Assembly (NCBI RefSeq): GCF_029968095.1
Contig: NZ_JASCIR010000005.1
Location: forward strand, 62,001 to 126,000
DNA: 64,000 nt
Direction of reading: 5' to 3'
Source: Streptomyces solicavernae
GTDB lineage: Bacteria; Actinomycetota; Actinomycetes; Streptomycetales; Streptomycetaceae
Under the pieces are notes generated by a model. That model saw only the letters and a list, made by a program, of their open reading frames with translations. It was not told the origin of the DNA and made no database searches. Shown one piece after another: positions 53,332 through 61,677 of the stretch. The stretch's first letter is position 1. The number at the start of each line of letters is the position of its first letter. Both the position numbers and the translations under genes were made by a program.

Positions 53332-54579
53332 TCACACCAGGTCGGACAACAGCTCGTCGAGAACCGTCTCCTCCTCGACCCGGATGCCGAGTTCCATGAG
53401 CGCTGCGGACAGCTCCGGGTCCCAGGGGGCCTCTGCCGGGCGGCCGGTGAGTGGCGGACCCGTCGGGCCTCTGAGCGCCGCGGCCCGATATTCGGCGGTC
53501 GTGAAGCGCCACGGGTGCCAGGGGACGCGGCGCAGGAGAACAGAGGCGATGCGCAGCCCGCCCCAGTCGAAATCACCGTGGTAGTGGAGCCTTGCGCCAC
53601 CCTCGTGAAGGTGTTGCAGGAGGGCGAGAGCGGCGGCGGACGGCTGGCCCTGCAGACAGACCAGCGGCGAGCAGTCCCGTCCGTGGGTATCGGCCGCCGC
53701 CCCGAGCACGGCCGGGTTCTCACATACGTGAACAACCTCAGCGGTGGGGGCCGGCGGACGACGGATGAGCTGCCGCAGGGTCAGGACGGCGGGTTCCCCC
53801 GTCTCGGCCATCCAGTCCAGGGCAGGGGTGCCCCGCAGGTTCAGGGCGAGGACGGTCGAGGACAGCTCGTCGCGCAGCAGACCCGCCGACGCCCAGGCAT
53901 CCCGTCGCCACTGGGCGCCGGCCCCGTCGGGGAATCCGGTCAGCGCGCGAATACCGGACAGGGTGACGGTGGCCAGAGCGGTACCGTCGTCCAGCGCGTG
54001 GGCGCTGTCCAGGACACGGGCGGCGAAGGCGGGCACGGAGACCGCCGGGTCGGCGGGCAGGGCACGCAGGACGGTCGCGCTGTGGCTGAGCAGGAGCCCG
54101 GCGGCTGTCGGGGTCCCTGCCAGACGCCGCACCAGGCCGTCCCCGCGGAGGCGCACGACCCAGGCCTTCAGGGCCGGGCGTTCCTCGGCCAGCTCGTCGA
54201 CCGGGGCGAATGCCTCCTGCCAGGCGTCCTCCTCGGCCCTGCGGGCGGCTCCGAGGAGGGTGACCGGTCCGGTGAGCGCGGTGATCGCCTCGGCGAGCCC
54301 GTCCGGACTGATGCCCGACCGGCGCAGCACGGCATCCACCGCTTCCAGACGCACGGTCAGGGAACGGCCGCCCCCGGGCACGCGGCCGAGCAGCCGTTCG
54401 GCCGCGCGCCGCTGGTCCGGGGTGGGCCTGGTCAGGGTGACGGCGCCGGTGAGCGGCTGCTCGGCCGCCAGACGCCGGCGTACCCGCTCCACTAGCCAGG
54501 CGAACTCGGGAACCCCGAGCAGACGACGCAGTCGTACCGCGTCGACCGGGGCCGCTCCGGTGCCCGCTGTCAGCTCCAC
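53332..54579 (-). CDS. jetD: Wadjet type III nuclease subunit JetD (TIGR02679/DUF2399)
   Basis: A 415-residue protein of the TIGR02679 family (DUF3323 plus DUF2399), the DNA-cleaving subunit of type III Wadjet. The C-terminal TOPRIM-like motifs are intact: Glu287 in VVHVCENPAVL, and Asp336-x-Asp338 in HGDFDWGGLR. The N-terminal half contains winged-helix-like segments. GTG 54577-54579 overlaps the jetC stop by 10 nt, so expression is coupled. In Wadjet, JetD cuts circular DNA after extrusion by the JetABC condensin, so plasmids are destroyed. Last gene of the operon. Confidence 0.92.
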   Translation of the reverse strand: MELTAGTGAAPVDAVRLRRLLGVPEFAWLVERVRRRLAAEQPLTGAVTLTRPTPDQRRAAERLLGRVPGGGRSLTVRLEAVDAVLRRSGISPDGLAEAITALTGPVTLLGAARRAEEDAWQEAFAPVDELAEERPALKAWVVRLRGDGLVRRLAGTPTAAGLLLSHSATVLRALPADPAVSVPAFAARVLDSAHALDDGTALATVTLSGIRALTGFPDGAGAQWRRDAWASAGLLRDELSSTVLALNLRGTPALDWMAETGEPAVLTLRQLIRRPPAPTAEVVHVCENPAVLGAAADTHGRDCSPLVCLQGQPSAAALALLQHLHEGGARLHYHGDFDWGGLRIASVLLRRVPWHPWRFTTAEYRAAALRGPTGPPLTGRPAEAPWDPELSAALMELGIRVEEETVLDELLSDLV

Positions 54580-57500
54580 AAGGGCTCCGGGCTGCCGGGC
54601 ACGGTCGTATCGGCCGCTGAAGTGTTCCGGACCGGGTCATCGCGACGCACCCGCCGCATGCCGTCCCACTCCCATCGCGTGACCAGTACGGCCGCCACAT
54701 CGTCGATCCGGGACAGCTGGGCGATGGCGATGCCGGGCACCTGCGGGTAGCAGGCCCACTCCCGTTCGCTGGTCATCACCACGTCCAGATCGAAGGCATG
54801 CAGCAGACCGAGGCACTTGGCGCGGGAGTCGTCGTCCACGCCGGCGAACGCCTCGTCCAGGGTGACCAGCCGCGGTGCGTGGGGGCTGCTCGCGCTCGCG
54901 TAATGCGATGAGGCGGCGGCGAACAGCGGCACGGACACCGCGAGGGCGCGCTCACCGCCGGAAGCAGGACCGGTCGCGGGGACCCAGCGGCCCTGCTGGT
55001 GGCGTTCGACGCCGAACTCGTGCCAGGTGCGGTAGTCGAGTGCGGCGGTGAGGTGTTCCGTCCAGCTGCCCGAGGTGTCGTCGATCTGCTGGCGGGCGAT
55101 CTGTGCCTGGAGGAACTCGCCCACCGCCGAACGGTCCTCGGAGGTCCAGGCATCGGCGGACTGGCGCAACCGCTCGCGGGCCTGTGCCAGTCCGGCGGGG
55201 GCCTTGCGGGAGGCTCGCCAGACCAGCCGCAGTTTCATGCCGGTGGAGGTGGGGCGGTCCTCCAGCTCCGTGTTCATGTCCCGGACCTGCCGTTCGGCGG
55301 CGCCGATGAGTTCCTGGAGGGTGCCCGCCACCTCGGTGACCAGATGGGTCTCCAGGATCTCGCGTTCGTGGGCGGACAGGATGCGGATGAGTTCACCGAC
55401 CTCGGCGGCGAGCGCCTCCGCGAGTTCAGGTACGGCCCGTTCCCGCCCCTGGTACACGATGTCGACGACCATGCCGTCCTCCACCATGCGGGCAGAAGCG
55501 GTGTGGCCGTGCCGGGAGAGGGCATCCTGGAGGACCTTGAGCTCCTCGCCCAGCCGGCGCTGTACGCGTTGCCAGGCGCCGTCGGAATCGTCGGTGGCCG
55601 TCAGGCCGGACTCGATGGCCCTGGCCAGGGCGACGGCGGGGGTCGCGGCCCACGGCCCGTCGTCCGCGGCGGGAACCGGCAGATCGGGCAGGGCGACCGT
55701 GATGAGGCCGGTGGCGGTGAACCGCTGGAGGCCCGCGACGGCTTCCGCCCGGGCCGCAGCAGCGTCGGTCAGCCCCTTCTCCAGCTGGTCGATGCGGCCC
55801 TCGGCCTTGCCGGCCTCCCGGTCGGCCGCCGTATACCGCTGCCGAGTGGCCTTCTGGCCGGTCAGGCAGTGGCGCAGGGCTTCGGCGGTCTCCGTGAGCC
55901 GGTGCTGGAGCTCGGCGACGGCGGCGCCGACGGTGGAGCGGAGCGTCCGGTGCCGCTCGTCGGCGGCAGCCGCCGCACGCCCGGCGTCCTCGGCGCGCCG
56001 GGCGAGTTCGACAGCGCGCTCCCCCGCCCGGGTCGTCTCGCCCTGTTCGTCCTCCACCTGGCGGGCGGCCTCGGCCCGTTCCCGCAGTGCGGGCCACAGA
56101 GCGGCGAGGGCCACGGCGAGGGCACCGTGTGCGGCGTGTACGGCGGCCAGGCCGGCCCGGTCGGCGGGCAGCCCCAGATCGGCGGCGGCTGCGGTGAGTT
56201 CCGCGGCGGCCAGTTCGGCCCGCTCCGCTGCCTCGCCGAGTCCGGCGGCCCTTTCCTCGCGCCGGAGCCGGGTCGCTCGTACCGCCTCGGCGGCAGCCGT
56301 GATCCGGGCGTGGGCGTGGACGAGCGGGCCCTCGTCGGGCAGGCCGGCCAGTTCGGCGTCGAGGGTCCGGCGGCGTGCGGCCGCTGCCTCCGCTTGCTGC
56401 CGGGTCTCCTCCGACTCCTGCTTGAGCACGCCGAGTTCGGCTCTGAGGGAGGCCACGCGGGCTCGTCGGGCGGCTTCCCGTGCGCCTTCGCCGATGTACT
56501 CGGCGGCCGGCTTCGTCCAGCGGCCGGTCAGCACGCCCACGCGGAACCGTCCGTCGGCCGCCACCCAGGTGCCGGACCCGCTTTCCTCCCCAAGGCCGAC
56601 GGCGGCGAGCAGCCGTGCCGCGGTGACCTCGCCCACCGCGGCGGCCTGGGCGTCGCCCCCGTCCACGGCGGGGCGCAGCAACGTGCCGAGCCCGGGGCCG
56701 GGCGCCGGCCCGGCGTCCGGCGACAGGAGTACGTCGTATCCGTCCGCGACGAGCGCGGTGCCGTCGGGCAGGACCCAGGCGTCGAGCAGCCCCGAGGCCT
56801 CCAGCGCGGCCTCCAGTCCGGCACGGTCCGCCTGAGGCAGTCCGTCGCGGAAGTCCACCAGCCGCCACAGCGGTGCGCCGGCAAGGTGCTCTCGGTGACC
56901 GGGCGTGCGGGTGTGCGGAGGCCGGGGGGCCCGGCGGCCACCCGCCTCCAGTGCGCTGAGCTCCGCACCGATCTCACCCGTGCGCGCCGTCAGGTCGGTG
57001 AGCCGCCGGGCCGCGTCCGCCGCGAGCCCGGCGAGCCGCGCCGATGCCTCGCCATGTGCCCGGGCGGCGTGGCCGCGGGCCGGATAGTGGCCGTCGCAGT
57101 GCCCGGTCCACTCCTGGAGTTCGTCGAGCAGACCCGCCACGTCGGGGCAGGCCAGCTCGGTCCATGCCCGAACGCACTCCCGTACGTCGTCAAGGAGGGC
57201 CTGCCCGGCGGCAGCGGCGGCCTCTTCCGCGCGGCCGTGCGCCTCGGTGGCCTGGTCGAGGTCGGTGTCCGCCTCGTCCAGGCGGACGGCCGCCTGGCGC
57301 CGCCCCTCGGCCGCGCGCTCGGCGCTCGCGGCGAGCTCCTGGGTGTGGGCGAGCGCGCGACGGCCCCGGTCCATGGCTTCCTCGGTTGCCCGCCGGAGAT
57401 CCGTCTCGGGGAGCGGTCCGTCGCCGGGCAGTTCGATCCGGGCCGTGCCCGCCGCTTCCCGCACGGCACGGAAGGTGTCCTCGGCGAGCAGCCCGGCGGT

Positions 57501-58688
57501 ACGCAACCGGTTCTCGGCGGCCCCGAGGCGGCCCAGCGCCCGGGTGTGGTGGCCCGCGGCCTGCTCCTGGTCGTCCAGGGCCCGGTCCCGGGCCTCGGTG
57601 GTCCGCTCCCGCGCGTGCGCCGCCTGCTCCAGCTCCCGCGCACTGCGCATCTCCGGGCCCTCGCGCAGAGCCGCGTCCTGAGCCTGCAGCCGGGCCTGAG
57701 TCTCCTCCAGCGCGCCGAGTTGTTCCTCGGCGGCCGCTCGCTCCTCCTCTGCCCGGACTCGCTGGGCCTGGGCATCGGCGAGATCCCGCTGGAGGTGCTC
57801 GTAACGGGAGTGCTCCGCGCGCGGGAGACGGGCACGGCGCCGCGTGGCGATGCGCGCGTACCGGCGATAGTGGTCCAGGAAGCCGGAGGCCGCCCGCTCG
57901 GCGGCGGAGGCGGCTGCCAGTTCCTCCTTCTCCTCGTCCAGGGACCGGAATGCCTCGGCCACATCGGCGATGACGGCCTGGTCCACGGGCGTCAGGGCCT
58001 CGGTCAGTGCCCGGGAGAGGGCAGCCTCGTTGGGGCGCTTGGACAGTTGCGGCTGGCGCAGTTGGATGAGCAGGTCGACCAGGGCTCCGTAACGTTGCTC
58101 CCCCAGCCCGAACAGCGCCTCGTCGACCGCCCTGCGGTAGGTCCTGGCCTGGTCGTACACCATGCCGTGGCCGGCGACGGCCTCGGCGAGCCGGTCCCGG
58201 GACAGCGCGGTTCCGGTGGCGTCGAGCAGGCTGAGCGCGTCTTCGGCGGGGGTGTCCCGGCCGTGGTCGACGCGCTGGTCGGTGAGCGCGTACCAGTGGC
58301 GGGCGATGCCCCGCCCCCGCACGGCCTTGAGGCCGCAGAGCAGGGTACGGAAGTACGGTACGCCGCTGGTCTCGTCGCGTCGGCCGAACTCGATCCAGGT
58401 GTACCCGAGCCGCTCCGAGTGCGGGTGCTCACCGTCGAGGAGAAGGTTCCACTCCATCCGCTTGCCGGGATCCGAGTCGGGCTCCACCCGGCGGGAGGTG
58501 AGGTCTCCGTCGAGCAGGAACGGCAGGGTCAGGGCCAGCACCTTGGACTTGCCGGTGCCGTTGTTCCCGCGCAGCAGCAGCCGGCCGTCGCGGAAGTGGA
58601 ACTCCTCCACGTCGTAGTGGAACAGGTCGACCAGGCCGATGCGCAGGGGCTGCCAGCGGGATCGCTCGGGGGCGGGGAGGCGGGTCAC
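54570..58688 (-). CDS. jetC: Wadjet type III SMC-like ATPase JetC (TIGR02680)
   Basis: A 1372-residue SMC/SbcC-like ATPase. Walker A GNNGTGKS is at residues 41-48. Two very long Ala/Glu/Arg coiled-coil stretches (about 230-520 and 740-1080) flank a central hinge/insert region. The C-terminal ABC motifs are GGERALAVSVPLFAA and Walker B PRLVTLDEAFAGVDDDSR. Length and order fit TIGR02680. GTG 58686-58688 overlaps the jetB stop by 4 nt. It is the loop-extruding motor of the Wadjet complex, and all ATPase motifs look intact. Confidence 0.95.
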   Translation of the reverse strand: MTRLPAPERSRWQPLRIGLVDLFHYDVEEFHFRDGRLLLRGNNGTGKSKVLALTLPFLLDGDLTSRRVEPDSDPGKRMEWNLLLDGEHPHSERLGYTWIEFGRRDETSGVPYFRTLLCGLKAVRGRGIARHWYALTDQRVDHGRDTPAEDALSLLDATGTALSRDRLAEAVAGHGMVYDQARTYRRAVDEALFGLGEQRYGALVDLLIQLRQPQLSKRPNEAALSRALTEALTPVDQAVIADVAEAFRSLDEEKEELAAASAAERAASGFLDHYRRYARIATRRRARLPRAEHSRYEHLQRDLADAQAQRVRAEEERAAAEEQLGALEETQARLQAQDAALREGPEMRSARELEQAAHARERTTEARDRALDDQEQAAGHHTRALGRLGAAENRLRTAGLLAEDTFRAVREAAGTARIELPGDGPLPETDLRRATEEAMDRGRRALAHTQELAASAERAAEGRRQAAVRLDEADTDLDQATEAHGRAEEAAAAAGQALLDDVRECVRAWTELACPDVAGLLDELQEWTGHCDGHYPARGHAARAHGEASARLAGLAADAARRLTDLTARTGEIGAELSALEAGGRRAPRPPHTRTPGHREHLAGAPLWRLVDFRDGLPQADRAGLEAALEASGLLDAWVLPDGTALVADGYDVLLSPDAGPAPGPGLGTLLRPAVDGGDAQAAAVGEVTAARLLAAVGLGEESGSGTWVAADGRFRVGVLTGRWTKPAAEYIGEGAREAARRARVASLRAELGVLKQESEETRQQAEAAAARRRTLDAELAGLPDEGPLVHAHARITAAAEAVRATRLRREERAAGLGEAAERAELAAAELTAAAADLGLPADRAGLAAVHAAHGALAVALAALWPALRERAEAARQVEDEQGETTRAGERAVELARRAEDAGRAAAAADERHRTLRSTVGAAVAELQHRLTETAEALRHCLTGQKATRQRYTAADREAGKAEGRIDQLEKGLTDAAAARAEAVAGLQRFTATGLITVALPDLPVPAADDGPWAATPAVALARAIESGLTATDDSDGAWQRVQRRLGEELKVLQDALSRHGHTASARMVEDGMVVDIVYQGRERAVPELAEALAAEVGELIRILSAHEREILETHLVTEVAGTLQELIGAAERQVRDMNTELEDRPTSTGMKLRLVWRASRKAPAGLAQARERLRQSADAWTSEDRSAVGEFLQAQIARQQIDDTSGSWTEHLTAALDYRTWHEFGVERHQQGRWVPATGPASGGERALAVSVPLFAAASSHYASASSPHAPRLVTLDEAFAGVDDDSRAKCLGLLHAFDLDVVMTSEREWACYPQVPGIAIAQLSRIDDVAAVLVTRWEWDGMRRVRRDDPVRNTSAADTTVPGSPEPLWS

Positions 58689-59920
58689 GGATTGCCGGCC
58701 TTTCGCTGCGCGGGCATCCGCGCTGTCGTGGTTTCGATGACGACGGCCGGGCCGACCGCGTACCGGGCGAGGGCGGGAAGCGGCGCCACGCCGCGGTGCG
58801 TCCGCGAGGCGAGCTTCAGCGCGGTGAGCCGGGCCACGGCCTGCTCGACGAGTTCGGCCTCCATGCCCGGTTCCCGGGCGGACTTGGCCCAGAACCCGCC
58901 GTGCTCGGCGGCGAGTTCCCGGACACGGCCGGCCAGCTCGTCGGCGCCGACCGGTCCGTCCACGGCTGCCAGGTGCTCGGCGAGCAGCAGGGTGACATGG
59001 CCGTACGTGCCCTGTTCGGGCATCCGCAGGTCGGTCAGATCGTCGTCCGGGTCGACCATGGCGATGCCCTCGGCCCGCACCTCCGGGACGAGTCCGGTCA
59101 GTTCGGTGATGCGGGCGGTGAGGAAGCCGCGCTGGCGGGTGAGGTAGGCGAGTTCGGCGTCGTCGAGTTCGTCGTAGTAGAGCACCGGGTCGTCGAGCAG
59201 CCGTCGGGTCAGCGTGCGCCGCAGCGCCCGGAACCGCAGCTCGTCGCTGTCCAGTGCGGTCTCCGCGACGAGTTCGGCGAGCCGGTCGTCCAGCGTTTCG
59301 GCGTCCACCGTGGAGGGGCCCCGTCGGGCGGCGAGCAGTCCGGCCAGTACCCGCCGTTCCACGTCGTACAGCACGTCCCCGGCCCCGCTCACGTACGCCT
59401 CCTCGTCACCGGCGACGCGCCGCAGCACACCGAGGCCGAGCAGGAGCCGTACGACGGCGGCCAGGTCGATGCGTTCGTCGCGCCGGTCGAGGGTGAACTC
59501 GATACCCGCGGCGGTCAGATGGGGGTCGGCGGCGTCGAGGACCACCTGGTCGGCGAGCCGGCCGAGCGCGACCTGTGCCTCACCGCGTTCGAGAGCGGCG
59601 AGGGCGAGGCAGAACAGCACGTACCGGCGCCGGGTGAAGGGAGCCGCCGCCCGGCTCACCTCGCGCGCGGGGTGCGTGGGGTCGGTGAGGACACCGGGGA
59701 TCTTGCGCAGGCGGGCGGACCCGGCATCCGTCAAAAGCGACCATCCGGTGTTCCGGTCGAACCATTCACGCAGTTCGGAGGCGTGGCGGCGGGCGAGTCG
59801 GAACTCCTCCGGGGCACGGCCGCGCGCCAGCAGGAGGGGCTGTTTCAACAGGGCGCGCGCCGCCTTGCGCAGATCGGCGGCGTGCTGCCCGTCGAGCACC
59901 TCGGCGAGCTGAGGGTTCAC
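58685..59920 (-). CDS. jetB: Wadjet type III subunit JetB (TIGR02678/DUF2398)
   Basis: A 411-residue protein of the TIGR02678 (DUF2398) family, the kleisin-associated winged-helix (KITE/MukE-like) part of the Wadjet condensin. Visible features are several helix-turn-helix-like segments (FTRRRYVLFCLALAALERGE; IDLAAVVRLLLGLGVLRRVA) and the conserved-type YYDELDDAELAYLTRQRGFL region. GTG 59918-59920 overlaps the jetA stop by 4 nt. Family assignment rests on gene order and remembered family features. Confidence 0.9.
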   Translation of the reverse strand: MNPQLAEVLDGQHAADLRKAARALLKQPLLLARGRAPEEFRLARRHASELREWFDRNTGWSLLTDAGSARLRKIPGVLTDPTHPAREVSRAAAPFTRRRYVLFCLALAALERGEAQVALGRLADQVVLDAADPHLTAAGIEFTLDRRDERIDLAAVVRLLLGLGVLRRVAGDEEAYVSGAGDVLYDVERRVLAGLLAARRGPSTVDAETLDDRLAELVAETALDSDELRFRALRRTLTRRLLDDPVLYYDELDDAELAYLTRQRGFLTARITELTGLVPEVRAEGIAMVDPDDDLTDLRMPEQGTYGHVTLLLAEHLAAVDGPVGADELAGRVRELAAEHGGFWAKSAREPGMEAELVEQAVARLTALKLASRTHRGVAPLPALARYAVGPAVVIETTTARMPAQRKAGNP

Positions 59921-61479
59921 GGCTGCCCCTCCTCGCCCGTCAGGTCGATGATCTCGATGAGATGGTCGGGTCCGCGGAACACCCCGCCGGGTGTGCGGAC
60001 GTGGGCCGTGGCCTGCTCGGCCAGGGCGCTGAGCCGGATCTCCATGGAGCCGTCGTTGCTCGTGGCCACGGTATGGCGCATGCCCGGCCGCCAGGTGGCC
60101 AGCGCGTCGCCGAGCAGGTGCAGGAACAGGCCGAACGCGACCGGATCGAGTTCGCCGAGCCCGGAGAGGCGGGTGATCCCGTCGGTGACGAGCCGGGCAC
60201 GCGCCGCCGCGATCTCGGCTCGCTGCTTGGCGGCCACCTCGGCGAGCTGCCGTCGCCGGTCCGCCCGGTCCTCGACCTTACGCGGCTTGCCGCGCCGCTC
60301 GTAGCTGCCGGTGCGCCGCAGCTGGGGGCTGATCCGGAGCGGCTCCGCCCCGGCCCACGGCGTGCCCGCGGGAACCGGCCGCGCGGCCCGCGCGGCAAGG
60401 GTGTCCGCGTCGACGGTGAGGTGACGCGCCGGATAGAGCCCGAAGGCAGTCCGCCACAAGCGGTGCCGTGCAGCGTCATCGGGCGCCTCGGCGAACCAGC
60501 GGGCCAGCGTGCGGAAGTCCGCGGACCGGTCGGAGCGCCCGGCGCGACGCTCGTTCAGCGACCGTACGACGGCCAGCAGCTGCGGGATCGCGCCGAGCGC
60601 CCGGCCGCGCAACAGCCGCGCCTGCGATTCGCGGCCGTCCCGGCTGATGAACCAGGCGGCCAGCCCGGCCCACCGCCCCGTCCACCGCTCCAGGGCGTCC
60701 CGCTCGGCCCGCACCGACTCCTCGGGACCGGCGTCGGCGGCCTCCCGCGCGGCGGCGGCCCGCAGCAGCCCCTCGATCAGGCCGCCCTCCTCCAGCTCCA
60801 GGATCAGCCGGGCGGTCCGGCCGCCCAGCGTGATCAGGTCCTGGATGAACCGCTCCAGATACTGGATCAGCCGGTCCTTGTAGGCGAGGAAGACCTCTTC
60901 CTCCACCTCGTGCAGATCGATGGTGCGCTGCAGGGACCCCATGAAGGCCCGCGCGTTGTCGGCGAGCGCGCCGAACCGGCTCGCCAGCGCGTCCAGCGCC
61001 AGGTGCGCCTTGGCCGGATCGGGCTCGTCCTCAGCCGCGAGCACCAACAACGCCCGCAACTGCGTGACGATGTCGTGCAGGGCCACCGCCTGGAGCGCAC
61101 CGCGCCGCCCGAGCGCCTCGTCGTACACGCCCAGCGCTTCCTCGGCGGCTTCGCCCGCCTGCGTGAGCTGGTAGATGAAGCGCTTCCGGTAGAAGTCCTC
61201 GACGGCGGTGACCCGGGCGGTGTCCGGGTCGGCCCGCAGGTTGCCCCACCCGACGAGGCTGTCCAGCGCCTTGGCCACCGAGTCCACCCCGTCGGGCCGC
61301 GCCTCGGCCGGCAGCGCGGCGTACACGTCCTCGGGCCGCAGATGCACGGCGAACCGCTCCTTGGCGGTGACGAAGGCCCGCATCGCGTGCCGGTAGAGCA
61401 CGGCATTCGGCGCGGTGAGGTGGGCGAAGGGGCCGTACGCGCCGGGCTGCGCTTCCGGGCCGGTGGTGCTGTGGGTCAT
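59917..61479 (-). CDS. jetA: Wadjet type III subunit JetA (TIGR02677/DUF2397)
   Basis: A 520-residue protein of the TIGR02677 (DUF2397) family, the kleisin-like subunit of type III Wadjet. The N-terminus has the typical APNAVLYRHAMRAFVTAKER start, a winged-helix-like part (about residues 30-100), long helices in the middle, and a C-terminal domain ending IEIIDLTGEEGQP. ATG 61477-61479 was chosen because the family starts near here; the frame runs further upstream without a ribosome site. First gene of jetABCD, divergent from a helicase gene 198 bp away. Confidence 0.9.
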   Translation of the reverse strand: MTHSTTGPEAQPGAYGPFAHLTAPNAVLYRHAMRAFVTAKERFAVHLRPEDVYAALPAEARPDGVDSVAKALDSLVGWGNLRADPDTARVTAVEDFYRKRFIYQLTQAGEAAEEALGVYDEALGRRGALQAVALHDIVTQLRALLVLAAEDEPDPAKAHLALDALASRFGALADNARAFMGSLQRTIDLHEVEEEVFLAYKDRLIQYLERFIQDLITLGGRTARLILELEEGGLIEGLLRAAAAREAADAGPEESVRAERDALERWTGRWAGLAAWFISRDGRESQARLLRGRALGAIPQLLAVVRSLNERRAGRSDRSADFRTLARWFAEAPDDAARHRLWRTAFGLYPARHLTVDADTLAARAARPVPAGTPWAGAEPLRISPQLRRTGSYERRGKPRKVEDRADRRRQLAEVAAKQRAEIAAARARLVTDGITRLSGLGELDPVAFGLFLHLLGDALATWRPGMRHTVATSNDGSMEIRLSALAEQATAHVRTPGGVFRGPDHLIEIIDLTGEEGQP

Positions 61480-61574
61480 CGCGGGCCATTTTCCCCTACG
61501 GGGCGCGAGCGCAGCCAGGGACTGGAGCAGCTGGCCGGATCTCACCGGTCGGGCGGCTTGCGACCGCGTTGAGT

Positions 61575-61619
61575 CCACCTGCCATCGGACATTCACTGTA
61601 TGTGACAACCCCCAGGTGG
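61575..61619. promoter_or_regulatory. Nested inverted repeats in the jetA/helicase divergent promoter
   Basis: Outer arms CCACCTG (61575-61581) and CAGGTGG (61613-61619) enclose TCAC-N5-GTGA (61593-61605), with centres only about 2 bp apart. It lies about midway in the 198-bp spacer, so one regulator could control both directions. A weak -10-like TAGGGT lies at 61621-61626. Confidence 0.5.
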
Positions 61620-61677
61620 GTAGGGTGCGGCGCAGCAGCGGGCAGGCGACCTGACCGGGCGGATCGGGGGACGGTAG

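Noticed and set aside
54999..59147. A plus-strand open frame of 1382 codons across jetC
   Set aside because: It is antisense to jetC, whose ATPase motifs and gene overlaps are clear. Long antisense frames are expected with third-position GC near 90 percent; its translation is Gly/Arg/Pro-rich with no motif.
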